Shown here one piece after another: positions 1 through 8,443 of a stretch of DNA of 64,000 nt. The DNA lies in NCBI GenBank assembly GCA_963765625.1, contig CAVXXD010000009.1, positions 194,376 through 258,375 of the forward strand, written 5' to 3'. The DNA comes from CAVXXD01 sp963765625 (GTDB lineage: Bacteria > Actinomycetota > Geothermincolia > Geothermincolales > Geothermincolaceae). The notes below the pieces were generated by a model. The model was not told where the DNA came from. It made no database searches and saw only the letters and a list, made by a program, of their open reading frames with translations. Made by a program: the position numbers and the translations under genes. Position 1 is the first letter of the stretch, and each line of letters starts with the position of its first letter.

Positions 1-30
1 CATGTCGCGTTCGTAATCTTTGAGCGCCAT
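1..30 (-). CDS. 5' end of an unidentified gene, cut by the window edge
   Basis: Only ten codons are visible, reading MALKDYERDM from an ATG at 30. The start is credible because a strong ribosome binding site (GAGGAGGTG) lies just upstream, inside the 3' end of the FAD-linked oxidase gene. The gap to that gene is only three bases, so this is the next cistron of the same operon. The product cannot be identified from ten residues. Confidence 0.5.
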   Translation of the reverse strand, partial: MALKDYERDM

Positions 31-33
31 AGT

Positions 34-1518
34 TTACCCCACCTCCTCGAAGCAAAGTTTCCCACGGTTCATTACGCCGTTGGGGTCGAATATGTTCTTG
101 ATGTTCTTGAGCAGCCGGGTGGTGTCCGGGATACGGGAGTAGGTCAGGTCGGCCCAGGCACCGTAGGGGCGGGTGAAGAAGGCGCCCTTCTCGATCATCT
201 CTTTTGCCGCCTTGCCCGTCAGAGCCTCGGCCGCGGCCAGGTTGGCGTCGTTGGAGGGATCGCAGTAGACCTGGAACTCCAGGTGGACGTTTCTCCCCTG
301 CTGGATGGGCTGGATGTAGTGGCCGATATCGGCTGTCGGGAAGTCCTGGGAGGTGGCCAGCTCGTTCATCATGCCGATGAACATGGGGGCCTTGTCCAGG
401 GTGGTGTGGAAGAAGAGCTCCCGCACCCCGCCCTTCTTGCGGATTTTGTAGTAGGGCTCGGCCGAGGGCTTGTCCAGCATGTTCAGGAGCTCCTTCTGGC
501 CGGCGCCGGGCACCTCGTTGGCCAGGCGCACGCCGTAGTGCTGGGCGAACTCGCTGATGCCCTTCTCCTGGTAGAGCATGCGCTTCTCGGGCTGGTGCCA
601 GTGGCCGCAGACGCAGTAGATGAGGTTGTAGGGGGCCTGCTTCTCGGCCAGGGCGGCTACCTCGTCGGCATTCTTGCCCAGGGCCGAGGCCAGGGCGTTG
701 CCGTCCAGGAAGAGCAACTCGTCGGCGAACTTGAGGCGCATGACCCGGTAGGCGAAGTCGACCATCTGGTCCATCCTGTCGCTCGAGACCACGTAGCAGC
801 GGCGGATCTGGGGCAGCATGCCCAGCTTGACCGAGGACCAGGTGACGACGCCCAGGGTACCCTGGGCTCCCTGCACCACGCGGTTGAGCGAGGTCTGGGC
901 CGGGCCTTCGGGGTTCTTCTGGGCCAGGCCGCAGTCCCACTGCTGCTGCAGGGTGCCGGGGCCGGCGGCCGAACCGGAACGGAAGACTTCGCCGTTACCC
1001 CAGACCACCTCGACGGTGAGCTGTGGGTCGCCGGTGTCCCAGTGGAACTTGGGTATGGTCATGGGCTCGCGCTCCAGGTAGGAGGCGATCACCGACTTGG
1101 TCTGGCGGGGCTGGAAGGGGCGGTAGACCCGCAGCTGCTGCTTCTCGGCCTCGGCTTCGAACTCTGAGAAGGTGACGCCGGACTCGATCAGGCCGACCAT
1201 GTTCAGCTTGTCCACGCGGACGATCCTCTTCATGCCGCTGACGTCGATGATGACGCCCTCGCCCTTGGGAACGGTGCCGCTGTTGAAGTGGGGGCCGCCC
1301 GAGGAAGTGGGGATCAGGTTGAGCTTGAGCTCGTTGGCCAGCTTGATGACCGCCTGGACTTCCTTGCGGTCCTTGGGCCTGACGATGACGGAAGGCTCGC
1401 CCTTCGCGGTGGAGCCGTTACAACTTGCGTATTCGGCCAGCGCCGCGGCGTCGGTGGTCACGCCGTCCTTGCCGACGATACCGGCCAGTTTATCGAGCGT
1501 ACTGCTGTCCAATGCCAT
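34..1518 (-). CDS. FAD-linked oxidase (GlcD/FAD_binding_4 type)
   Basis: A 494-residue flavoprotein of the FAD/FMN-containing dehydrogenase type (glycolate oxidase GlcD, D-lactate dehydrogenase and alkyl-DHAP synthase relatives). The FAD-binding half starts near residue 44 with VIVRPKD, the usual opening of FAD_binding_4. It continues through a Gly-rich stretch (GAQGTLGVVT). The C-terminus carries the family signature IFDPNGVMNRGKL at about residues 476-488. No Fe-S motif is present in this chain, so electrons must leave to a partner, perhaps the gene that begins at position 30. Its ATG directly abuts the stop codon of the upstream 132-residue gene, indicating translational coupling. The substrate cannot be predicted from the sequence. 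Confidence 0.85.
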   Translation of the reverse strand: MALDSSTLDKLAGIVGKDGVTTDAAALAEYASCNGSTAKGEPSVIVRPKDRKEVQAVIKLANELKLNLIPTSSGGPHFNSGTVPKGEGVIIDVSGMKRIVRVDKLNMVGLIESGVTFSEFEAEAEKQQLRVYRPFQPRQTKSVIASYLEREPMTIPKFHWDTGDPQLTVEVVWGNGEVFRSGSAAGPGTLQQQWDCGLAQKNPEGPAQTSLNRVVQGAQGTLGVVTWSSVKLGMLPQIRRCYVVSSDRMDQMVDFAYRVMRLKFADELLFLDGNALASALGKNADEVAALAEKQAPYNLIYCVCGHWHQPEKRMLYQEKGISEFAQHYGVRLANEVPGAGQKELLNMLDKPSAEPYYKIRKKGGVRELFFHTTLDKAPMFIGMMNELATSQDFPTADIGHYIQPIQQGRNVHLEFQVYCDPSNDANLAAAEALTGKAAKEMIEKGAFFTRPYGAWADLTYSRIPDTTRLLKNIKNIFDPNGVMNRGKLCFEEVG

Positions 1519-1917
1519 TTAGCTCACCCCCAGTTCCGCGAGTTTCTTCGCGTTGATCTTCTTGAAGAAATTGAAGGTGATCTCCATGACCTTCCTCATG
1601 ATCCGGAAAGATATGGCCTGAACGGACTTGAGGTCCATCAGCCTGGCTCCCAGCCTGAATATCGGCCCCATCAGCTTCTCGTTTCCGGCCAGGGCCAGGA
1701 ACGGCCCCGCATAATTGAGCAACGCGTCAATGGTGATGACCGTCTGATCGGTGGTTTCGTTCATGAACTCGATCATTTCCGGCAGCTTGAAGCCGGTTTT
1801 TTCCTGGGCATCCTTCATGGCCTCGCCCACAATGGGCGCGGCCTTCTCCACAAGACCGGTTCGATAAGCCAGTTCCGCGACCTTAAAGACCTGGCCCTCC
1901 TTCATCTCCAAACCCAT
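1519..1917 (-). CDS. small conserved-looking protein of unknown function upstream of FAD-linked oxidase
   Basis: 132 residues, predicted soluble and mostly helical, with amphipathic stretches and no cysteine motif or signal peptide. I do not recognise the family. The start is supported by a GGGAGGTGAACGA ribosome binding site immediately before the ATG. The same sequence precedes the GTG of the CrtI-like gene at 3749. The stop codon is followed without a gap by the ATG of the FAD-linked oxidase, so the two proteins are probably made in equal amounts and may form a complex. A small helical partner for an FAD oxidase is plausible, but this is inference only. Confidence 0.65.
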   Translation of the reverse strand: MGLEMKEGQVFKVAELAYRTGLVEKAAPIVGEAMKDAQEKTGFKLPEMIEFMNETTDQTVITIDALLNYAGPFLALAGNEKLMGPIFRLGARLMDLKSVQAISFRIMRKVMEITFNFFKKINAKKLAELGVS

Positions 1918-2225
1918 TCGTTCACCTCCCGTGAATCACGATCCGACACATGGCATGCGTCATCCAAGGACCTGTTTGTTTTCTTGACATGTTCCTCCCA
2001 GAGTTTCAACGTCTGCTCCGTGATCAACTTTGCAACCTGCTCTCTTACTAAGATTGATGCCCGCCGGAGGCACTAATCTCGATTATTTTTTCATAAGAAT
2101 CAGGTTAATGCAATGTATTTCATGTTACAAACATTTTGCATTATAAACGACACTTAGTCGGTTTTCCGACAGCAGCAGTCACGAATTCCGACAGCCTGGG
2201 TCAGGTCGAGCCAGGTGGTCCTGCA
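1918..2225. other. AT-rich intergenic region with operon promoter
   Basis: 308 bases between the stop of the CrtI-like gene and the start of the 132-residue gene. It is distinctly AT-rich around 2080-2155 and has no credible reading frame. It holds the promoter-like pair listed separately at 2102-2130 and the ribosome binding site of the 1917 gene. An imperfect inverted repeat (GCAATGT ... ACATTTTGC) spans about 2110-2139 and could be an operator. Confidence 0.5.
2102..2130 (-). promoter_or_regulatory. candidate promoter for the 1917-1 operon
   Basis: On the minus strand TTGTAA (2130-2125) is separated by 17 bases from TAACCT (2107-2102). The -35 element sits inside GTTTGTAA. The same 8-mer forms the -35 of the candidate promoter at 4498-4526. 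The leader to the ATG at 1917 would be about 180 bases, which is long. Confidence 0.35.
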
Positions 2226-3749
2226 TCAGATCACATAGTTATAAATTTGGCTGCAGACGTTGTCCGCGCAGTCCATGCCGCTCTGGCAGGCCAGGGCCGT
2301 GCCTATTCCGCGCGCCGGCCCGGCGCAGTCGCCCGCGACGTAAAGGCCCCTTACCGGCGTCTGGCTCGGCGGGCGCCGGTATCCCACCTGATCGATGGTC
2401 TGCCCGGTCGTAATAGCGGCCCCGTTGTCCTTGCCGAGATATCCCGCCAGCACTGGAACCGACCATGCGTCGCAGAAGATGATGTTCTCCTTCAGGCCCG
2501 GCAGCATATGGTAAAGGGCGTCCATCAGCCCTTCATGCCACTGCTCGCGAGTCACCTTGAGATCGACGTCCAGGGTCGGCGCCACACCTACCGCGGTTAT
2601 GAACTGGCAGCCCTCGGGCGCCAGGTCCGGATCAAAGTTCGACGGGATGGACGCGTAGACCGCGATGGTATCAAGCATTTCCCCGTTCTCAAGCTGAGAC
2701 ATCGTCTTCATCAACGATTCGTCGGTGACCTTCTTCTTTAAAGGAAAGTTGCCTACGAGCATGCCCGCCTTTTCGACTTTTTTCCCAATCCCTATCTTGG
2801 CCTGTATGGCGCTCCACGAAGATTTGAGGCTCTTTATCCTCCGTGCGTATTCCGCCGGATAATATTCCTCTCCGGTCAGCCGCAGGACGGTGTCCTTGAT
2901 TCCCGTGGTGCTGATAACTGCTTTCGTCGTGAATCTCTCACCGTTGGAGAGGACCACCGCCGAAGCCCGGCCGTCCGAGATCTCTATCTTTTTCACTTCA
3001 GCGTCGAGTCTGACCACGGCGCCGTGATTTTCCGCGCCGGAAAGGAAGGTCCTGGGGATCACCACGCCGCCGCCCTTCGGGTACCAGGAGATATCGTTAA
3101 AGGCGTTCTGCACGTTCCAGATGGCCTCCCCGGCCGTCGCCTCCCACGGGGGGACAATGAAACACATGCCCAGGAACAGGGCGATCATGCTTCTTATATC
3201 CGGATTGCTGGTGTAGCGGAGCAGGAAATCGTAGACCGAGACCTCGTCAAGCTGCTCTATCTCATGAGGCTTCATGCGCATGATGTCTCTTGCCAGGCGA
3301 AGGATGCCCGGGTAGTGCCGGGGGCTGATCCTGGACTGGATGGCGGCCTTTGGCAGCACGAACTCCGTTAGCATCCTGATTTTGGAAGACGGTAGAGTCA
3401 CATCCATGCCCCACCCCATGGCATGCACCGTCCATTCGGGGTTGACGAATGGTATAGGCGTGCCCATGCCGAGCCGCTTGGTCAGGACGCCGAAGGGGCC
3501 GGTGTTCCCCCCGCTGAACAGATGGGTCCCAGCGTCGACATAGAATCCCTGTTTTTCGTAGTAAGAGCAATTCCCGCCGGGCTTCGGGTTCTTCTCAAGA
3601 ATAAGGGTTTTCATGCCGTGCAGCGCCGATATCGCGCCGGCGGCGCAGCCGCCCATGCCCGTGCCGATCACGATGACGTCGTAATCATACCTGGTGTTGT
3701 CGAGCTTGTATGACCTTGACGGAGCCCTCGCGGGTTGTTTTGATGTCAC
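2226..3749 (-). CDS. phytoene desaturase/carotenoid isomerase-like FAD-dependent oxidoreductase
   Basis: 507 residues. The N-terminus has a dinucleotide-binding fold at residues 25-38 (VIVIGTGMGGCAAG) followed by LILEKNPKPGGNCS. This is the CrtI/CrtISO/retinol saturase pattern of an FAD-dependent desaturase or isomerase. The C-terminal FAD motif GLYVAGDCAGPARGIGTAL lies at about 468-486. Such enzymes act on isoprenoids or other polyunsaturated hydrophobic substrates at the membrane. The start is a GTG at 3749, chosen because GGGAGGTGAACGA precedes it at good spacing. It lies 28 bases downstream of the small membrane protein gene and probably shares its transcript. No phytoene synthase is visible, so carotenoid synthesis is not established and the substrate is open. 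Confidence 0.8.
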   Translation of the reverse strand: MTSKQPARAPSRSYKLDNTRYDYDVIVIGTGMGGCAAGAISALHGMKTLILEKNPKPGGNCSYYEKQGFYVDAGTHLFSGGNTGPFGVLTKRLGMGTPIPFVNPEWTVHAMGWGMDVTLPSSKIRMLTEFVLPKAAIQSRISPRHYPGILRLARDIMRMKPHEIEQLDEVSVYDFLLRYTSNPDIRSMIALFLGMCFIVPPWEATAGEAIWNVQNAFNDISWYPKGGGVVIPRTFLSGAENHGAVVRLDAEVKKIEISDGRASAVVLSNGERFTTKAVISTTGIKDTVLRLTGEEYYPAEYARRIKSLKSSWSAIQAKIGIGKKVEKAGMLVGNFPLKKKVTDESLMKTMSQLENGEMLDTIAVYASIPSNFDPDLAPEGCQFITAVGVAPTLDVDLKVTREQWHEGLMDALYHMLPGLKENIIFCDAWSVPVLAGYLGKDNGAAITTGQTIDQVGYRRPPSQTPVRGLYVAGDCAGPARGIGTALACQSGMDCADNVCSQIYNYVI

Positions 3750-3777
3750 AATCGTTCACCTCCCGCCCCTGATGTTT

Positions 3778-4464
3778 TTAAGCCCCTTTCGCGGCCAGGC
3801 GGGGCAGATCGATCCCCTCGGGCCATTCGGGGTGATGCCCCCGGAGCTTCAATACGGCCAGACCGATGACCGCGCCCGTTGCCAGGAACGACCAGTAAGC
3901 GGCGGTATGGATAGCCAATCCCTTGAGAAAGCTCTTGCCCTCGGAACGCTTGCGGGCGGCCTTATGGACGTAATACATGCCGGTGTTGACCAGGCCCAGG
4001 CCGAAGGGGACGTGCCAGGGCAGGGCTCCGATCTTCTTCACGTTGCTGTAATAATTCCAGAACCCGAGCTTGGTGGAGGGGTATTCCACCGCGAAGTCCC
4101 AGGCGGTGAATGTACCGTAAAGGAGCATGAGCTGCTTCCATACAGGCATCTTGTCCAGCTTCTCCTCGAACTGCAGGTTGATGATGAGGGTGGTGGAAAA
4201 GAACCAGCCGTAGGCGAAGAACATGAACAGCGGGATGAATTTGCGGTTGAACAGCGGCGTGAAGTCGTCGTCGTAGGTCATGAAGAGCATGTGGTAGTCG
4301 GAGATCCATTCGAAGGGGGACAGCAGGCTCCCCCCGAGCAGGGCGTACCAGTAGTCACGTTGGTTATTGAGCAAAGTGGGGATGGCCAGGGCGGTCGCCC
4401 CCCAGTTAAGGTAGCTGGCGACTTCAAAAAACTTCGGCTTCACTTCCAGTCTTTTAAGTTTCAC
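3778..4464 (-). CDS. polytopic membrane protein of unknown function
   Basis: 228 residues with several hydrophobic, aromatic-rich segments that look membrane-spanning, roughly residues 20-50, 80-105, 125-145 and 180-205. Conserved-looking charged and aromatic residues lie between them (SPFEWISDYHMLFMTYDDD, TAWDFAVEYPSTKLGFWNYY). I do not recognise the family. It is the first gene of a two-gene unit with the CrtI-like oxidoreductase and has a good promoter just upstream. A role in handling a hydrophobic substrate for that enzyme is a reasonable guess, supported only by location. Confidence 0.7.
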   Translation of the reverse strand: MKLKRLEVKPKFFEVASYLNWGATALAIPTLLNNQRDYWYALLGGSLLSPFEWISDYHMLFMTYDDDFTPLFNRKFIPLFMFFAYGWFFSTTLIINLQFEEKLDKMPVWKQLMLLYGTFTAWDFAVEYPSTKLGFWNYYSNVKKIGALPWHVPFGLGLVNTGMYYVHKAARKRSEGKSFLKGLAIHTAAYWSFLATGAVIGLAVLKLRGHHPEWPEGIDLPRLAAKGA

Positions 4465-4497
4465 TACACCTTCTCCTTTCTCTAATAAACTATCCGT

Positions 4498-4526
4498 AGT
4501 ATATACAACATTAAGTCAACTTACAA
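4498..4526 (-). promoter_or_regulatory. candidate promoter for membrane protein/CrtI-like operon
   Basis: On the minus strand TTGTAA (4526-4521), a 17-base spacer and TATACT (4503-4498) give a good housekeeping-type promoter about 30 bases upstream of the start codon at 4464. The -35 lies in GTTTGTAA, shared with the promoter at 2102-2130. The sequence CTATGGTAACC just upstream resembles half of the palindrome found before rpoD. Confidence 0.5.
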
Positions 4527-4554
4527 ACCTATGGTAACCTGATTCCATTAAGAA

Positions 4555-4580
4555 GGGCGCCCCCATCGCGCGAGCGCCCC
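4555..4580 (-). terminator. weak candidate terminator after the secreted SGNH-like/TIG protein gene
   Basis: After the stop at 4599 the minus strand reads GGGGCGC, a short loop, then GCGCCC followed by TTCTT. The stem has only six or seven pairs and the T-tract is short, so this is tentative. Confidence 0.3.
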
Positions 4581-4598
4581 GTCGAGAATCTTCCGGAG

Positions 4599-7064
4599 TC
4601 AGGGTTGCGGGAAGCCCACCACGTCGTGTCCGCCCGTCCAGCCCCTGAAGTCGAAGTACATGGGGCGCTCGGCCACTATGTCAGGGCCGTCCATCACCTT
4701 GAGAAGAACCGAGAGCTGGTATCCCTCGCCGGCGTCGACGTTGACGGGTATGGTCAGGCGGGTGCCGGCGGCGATGTACACCGACTCGGTGGGCAGCTCA
4801 CCGGCCTCCTGGGTGAAGTAGGTTATGGCCACGTTAGCCGTGGTGTCTCCCGGGTTCTGCAGGCAGAGCCACTCCTGGAAACCTTCCCCGGTATAACCTT
4901 CGGCAAAGAACCAGACACGCCCCGGTGCCTGCGCGCCGATGACGCAGTGGCCGCCCGTCCAGCCCTCGCTGCCGTAGTTGAAATACATGGGGCGCTCGGC
5001 CAGGAAAGCGGTGCCGGAGGTCAGCCTGATGCTGACGTCCTTCTCGGCGCCGACCTCGTCCTGTACGAAGACGGTGGCGCGCTCACCCGCCCCCACGATG
5101 TACGTCTTGCTGATGTTGGGGCCCTGCCCGGTGCCCAGCTGATAGACCGCCTCGACTTCGATGTCGCCGCCGGTGGGGTTCTGCAGGGTCAGCCATTCGT
5201 GGAAGCCGGCCCGGGTGGTCCCCTCGGCGAAGTAGTACTCGGTGCCGAGGGTGGTGGCCCCCATCACGCAATGACCCCCGGTCCAGACACTCTGGTAGTT
5301 GAAGTACATGGGCCGCTCGGCCACCACCGGCTGGCTGGCCTCCAGGGTCAGCGAGGTCTGGTAGTTGGGGCCAAGGATGTCGTTGACCTTGAAGGTGCCC
5401 CGGGAATGGGCGCCCACGCTGTAGCCGTCCCTGACGATCTCGCCGGCCTCCTGGGTCTGGAAGCGGAAGACGAGGCCAGCCGGCTCATCCCCGGGGTTGA
5501 GCACGCAGATGTACTCTTCGAACATGGGCCCGGTGTAGCCCTCGGCGAAGCTCCAGGTATAGTCGGGCGCCGGGGCCCCCATCACGTCGTGCCCACCCGT
5601 CCAGCCGCTGCCATAATTGAAGTACATGGGCCGCTCGGCCGCAATGGGCTGGTCCGACACCACCACGGCGGAGAGGCTCTTGTCCGCCCCGGCGGTGGCG
5701 TTGACGTCGAGGGTGGAGCGGGAGCCGGCGGCGATGGTGGCGTCCTGCTCTTTGGTGGTACCGTCGGTATACAGGTAGACCGCCCGGGCATGGGCATCGT
5801 CCGCCGTCGGGTTGCCGAGACAGAGGTATTCCTGGAAAGTGCCGGTCCCGGTGTAGCCCTCGGCGAAGTACCAGGTGCTGACCACGGGGAGGAAGTCCCT
5901 GGCCGAAGTGGCCGGGCCGGCGGCGGCATTGACGACAACCTTGCCGAATACCGCGCCGTCCGGCACGGTCACCACCACCCGGGTGTCGCTCCAGGAGGTG
6001 ACGGCGGCGTTAACCCCGCCGATGGTAACGGTGCCGGTGACGGTGCCGAAGTTGGCGCCGTCGATGGTCACGGTCTGGCCGGGGCCTCCGTAGGTCGGTG
6101 AAAAAGAAGAAATAGCCGGGGCGGTGGGATCGACGGTGTCGTCCCAGCCGGCGATACGGGCGAACATCCACCAGGCGGCGTAAGCTTTCTGGTTGCCGTT
6201 CAAGGCCTGGCTGTGGGCGCAGCTGCAGCTATACCAGTCGACGCCCTCGGTGTGGGCAGCCTGCCAGTCCAGGGCCCAGTTGGCATCCACCCCCTCCTCC
6301 GGATAGCCGTTGCCGTTGGAGTCGTAGGTGCAGTTATCGTTGGCGAAGAGCTGCATGTAGTTGACGGCTTGATCGGGGTCGTAACTCTCGATGTCGGCGA
6401 AGTCGTAGAGGATCTTGTTGTTGGCGGCGCAGTAGTCCCGTATCTGCTGGTTGTGCTGGTTCAGGTCGCCCGCTTCGCCTGTCCCGTCCAGATGACCGGT
6501 CATGTAGACGAAGTTGACACCGGGGTAATCAGTCTCCAGCCCATTCATCTTGCTGCAATAAGTGGGGATATCCGAATAGCTCGCCTGCCCGCACCACGAC
6601 CACATGATCACGTTGACGCCCGGGTGCAGGCTGCCGCGCCCATTGGCATCGGTTGCACCCAGGTAGTTGCGGGTAACCGTCTCCCAGTCGCCGCCGAGGT
6701 CTCCGCCATCACCATAGTGGTCATCGAGCGTGAGGGCGCCACTCGAACCGTCCCCGTTCCAGAGGTACAAGTTGTTCGTATAACCTTTCCCGTTCATAAA
6801 ATCTACCAGCCCGCTCATCCCCTCGGTGACCTGGCTGCCGTGGGAGGTGTGCCAGTACGCTATGCTCAACTGGGACTTGGCCTGGAGAATGGCATCCTCG
6901 GGTACGGCGGTGATGTCCGTACAGCCGTGATTGATGATCATGCCACCGGCCGGCCCCGCGGTTGCGGGCTCCACTCCTCCCAGCCCCGGCAGGGCTGGAA
7001 GGGCGCCGAGCAGGATCACGGCCGTAAGCGCCAATATGGCTACGATAAGGGTCACTTTCTTCAT
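4599..7064 (-). CDS. secreted multidomain protein: N-terminal SGNH-like region, TIG domain, four FAEG/WTGGH modules
   Basis: 821 residues from the ATG at 7064, chosen over an upstream alternative at 7097 because GGGAGGTG lies just before it and a clean signal peptide follows (MKKVTLIVAILALTAVILLG). Residues ~35-310 form a globular region with AYWHTSHGSQ and FVYMTGHLDG; it resembles SGNH-hydrolase/GDSL-like secreted proteins, but I do not see a full set of catalytic blocks. A TIG/IPT immunoglobulin-like domain follows (SSFSPTYGGPGQTVTIDG). The rest is four ~105-residue modules, each opening with a FAEG motif and closing with AERPMYF ... WTGGH. The protein is probably displayed outside the cell. 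It has no LPXTG or membrane anchor, so retention, if any, is by another route. Confidence 0.8.
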   Translation of the reverse strand: MKKVTLIVAILALTAVILLGALPALPGLGGVEPATAGPAGGMIINHGCTDITAVPEDAILQAKSQLSIAYWHTSHGSQVTEGMSGLVDFMNGKGYTNNLYLWNGDGSSGALTLDDHYGDGGDLGGDWETVTRNYLGATDANGRGSLHPGVNVIMWSWCGQASYSDIPTYCSKMNGLETDYPGVNFVYMTGHLDGTGEAGDLNQHNQQIRDYCAANNKILYDFADIESYDPDQAVNYMQLFANDNCTYDSNGNGYPEEGVDANWALDWQAAHTEGVDWYSCSCAHSQALNGNQKAYAAWWMFARIAGWDDTVDPTAPAISSFSPTYGGPGQTVTIDGANFGTVTGTVTIGGVNAAVTSWSDTRVVVTVPDGAVFGKVVVNAAAGPATSARDFLPVVSTWYFAEGYTGTGTFQEYLCLGNPTADDAHARAVYLYTDGTTKEQDATIAAGSRSTLDVNATAGADKSLSAVVVSDQPIAAERPMYFNYGSGWTGGHDVMGAPAPDYTWSFAEGYTGPMFEEYICVLNPGDEPAGLVFRFQTQEAGEIVRDGYSVGAHSRGTFKVNDILGPNYQTSLTLEASQPVVAERPMYFNYQSVWTGGHCVMGATTLGTEYYFAEGTTRAGFHEWLTLQNPTGGDIEVEAVYQLGTGQGPNISKTYIVGAGERATVFVQDEVGAEKDVSIRLTSGTAFLAERPMYFNYGSEGWTGGHCVIGAQAPGRVWFFAEGYTGEGFQEWLCLQNPGDTTANVAITYFTQEAGELPTESVYIAAGTRLTIPVNVDAGEGYQLSVLLKVMDGPDIVAERPMYFDFRGWTGGHDVVGFPQP

Positions 7065-7262
7065 CTCGAACGCACCTCCCGGGTTCTGAGCGGACACGAT
7101 TTCTTATCTATATTGTTTCGGCCTTGCCGGAGATGTCCTTTAAGCCCATCCATCAACACTGCTCCGGGATGTTTCATGGTCACGGACGGTGGGTATACTC
7201 GGAGAAATCCGGCTGAAGAAATGAATCGCAGGGAGACCCACGGGGAGGAAGGGAGTTCCGCC

Positions 7263-8324
7263 ATGAAAGAAATCCTTATTTACGGCGCCGGCGACGCGGG
7301 GATGACGGCTGCCATCAACCTGGCGCGCGAAGGGTACGCGGTCACCGTTCGTGACCGGGAAAAGGGGATCGGGGGCTCTGGTGCCTTCAATCCCAGCGCC
7401 CACAGCACCCCCATGGACGTCGGGCGGACGTCCGAATACATCGGCATCGACCTGTCGGGTGTGATGCACGGCTCGCGCATGAATTTCTACATCCAGGACA
7501 CGCCCCTGGAATTCAAGGACTGCATATACACCGTCGAGAGGGGTGACCGGGAGGGGTCGCTGGACCAGCTGCTCTACCAGGAATGCCTGGCGCTGGGAGT
7601 CGAATTCGAGTTCGGCACGCGCCTGAGCAAGGAGGACATCCCCGGCCTCCCGCCCCGTACCATCCTAGCCCTCGGCCTCAGCCCCGCCGCCTACGAGATG
7701 CTGGGCCTGCCCCACATGCGTTGGAACGGCTACATGTCACGCGGCGAGAGCGGTTTTTCGGATTACTGCTTAACCTGGATGGGCAAAGGCATCACCGATT
7801 ACGGCTACTTCTCCACCGTCAACGGCTTATACTACAACCTGCTCATCTCCACGGAGGCTATCGGCCGGGACGCCCTGGCGAGATACGAGGATTTCCTGAT
7901 GAGAAAGGAGGGCGTCGAGAGCCGGGAGTGGGTGCAGATCACCGACGCGGTGCCGCTTCCCGGACGCGACTACCCCCGCCTTTTCCACGACCAGCTCATC
8001 CTGGCAGGCACGCTGGGCGGATGGATCGATCCCATCGCGGGCTTCGGCATCCTGGGCTCGCTTATCAGCGGCAAGGTGGCGGCCATGGCGGTCACCGACC
8101 CGGAAGCCGCCCAACGCGAGCTGCGACGTTTCACCCACCGCTTCGCGTTCTTCCGCAAGGTGAAGCACCTCCTCTTCTATCCCATGCGTCCTTATGTCGG
8201 GATCATGGAGCGGGCCGCCCAGGCATTCGGGGTGGAACGCGCGCAGTGGTGCACCGACCTGATAGTCAAGACCGGCATCCCCGGGGCCATCCCCGGTTTC
8301 GCGAAACTCCTCGGATGTTACTAA
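7263..8324 (+). CDS. FAD/NAD(P)-binding oxidoreductase, geranylgeranyl reductase-like
   Basis: 353 residues. A Rossmann FAD-binding motif opens the chain (ILIYGAGDAGMTAAINLA), followed by the acidic strand end and a Gly-rich second motif. Near residue 255 there is a late GGWIDPIAGFGILGSLISG block. This resembles the PxxGxGI...G motif of geranylgeranyl reductase and related flavoprotein hydroxylases that bind the flavin near a lipid substrate. The start ATG at 7263 follows GAGGAAGGGAG. The gene is monocistronic and divergent from the secreted protein gene at 7064. The substrate is unknown. Together with the CrtI-like and CrtC-like genes nearby it suggests modification of isoprenoid or other lipids. 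Confidence 0.7.
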   Translation: MKEILIYGAGDAGMTAAINLAREGYAVTVRDREKGIGGSGAFNPSAHSTPMDVGRTSEYIGIDLSGVMHGSRMNFYIQDTPLEFKDCIYTVERGDREGSLDQLLYQECLALGVEFEFGTRLSKEDIPGLPPRTILALGLSPAAYEMLGLPHMRWNGYMSRGESGFSDYCLTWMGKGITDYGYFSTVNGLYYNLLISTEAIGRDALARYEDFLMRKEGVESREWVQITDAVPLPGRDYPRLFHDQLILAGTLGGWIDPIAGFGILGSLISGKVAAMAVTDPEAAQRELRRFTHRFAFFRKVKHLLFYPMRPYVGIMERAAQAFGVERAQWCTDLIVKTGIPGAIPGFAKLLGCY

Positions 8325-8443
8325 GCGAGGAGGGATCACGGCCGCCTGAAGCTTGCAGGTTTAAACAAACGGACCGTGGCTAATATGTTATTGTTGAGGT
8401 CAACCGCGCCGAGTTTTCTTTTTTTGAAAGAAGGAGGGGTAGC

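Noticed and set aside
283..1167. Long plus-strand open frame opposite the FAD-linked oxidase, and similar long antisense frames elsewhere in segment A
   Set aside because: They lack ribosome sites and family motifs and arise from high-GC third positions of the real genes on the other strand.
6213..7262. A 703-codon plus-strand frame that extends the flavoprotein gene upstream through 6213
   Set aside because: The part before 7263 is the shadow of the minus-strand secreted protein. A good ribosome site and the family N-terminus support 7263.
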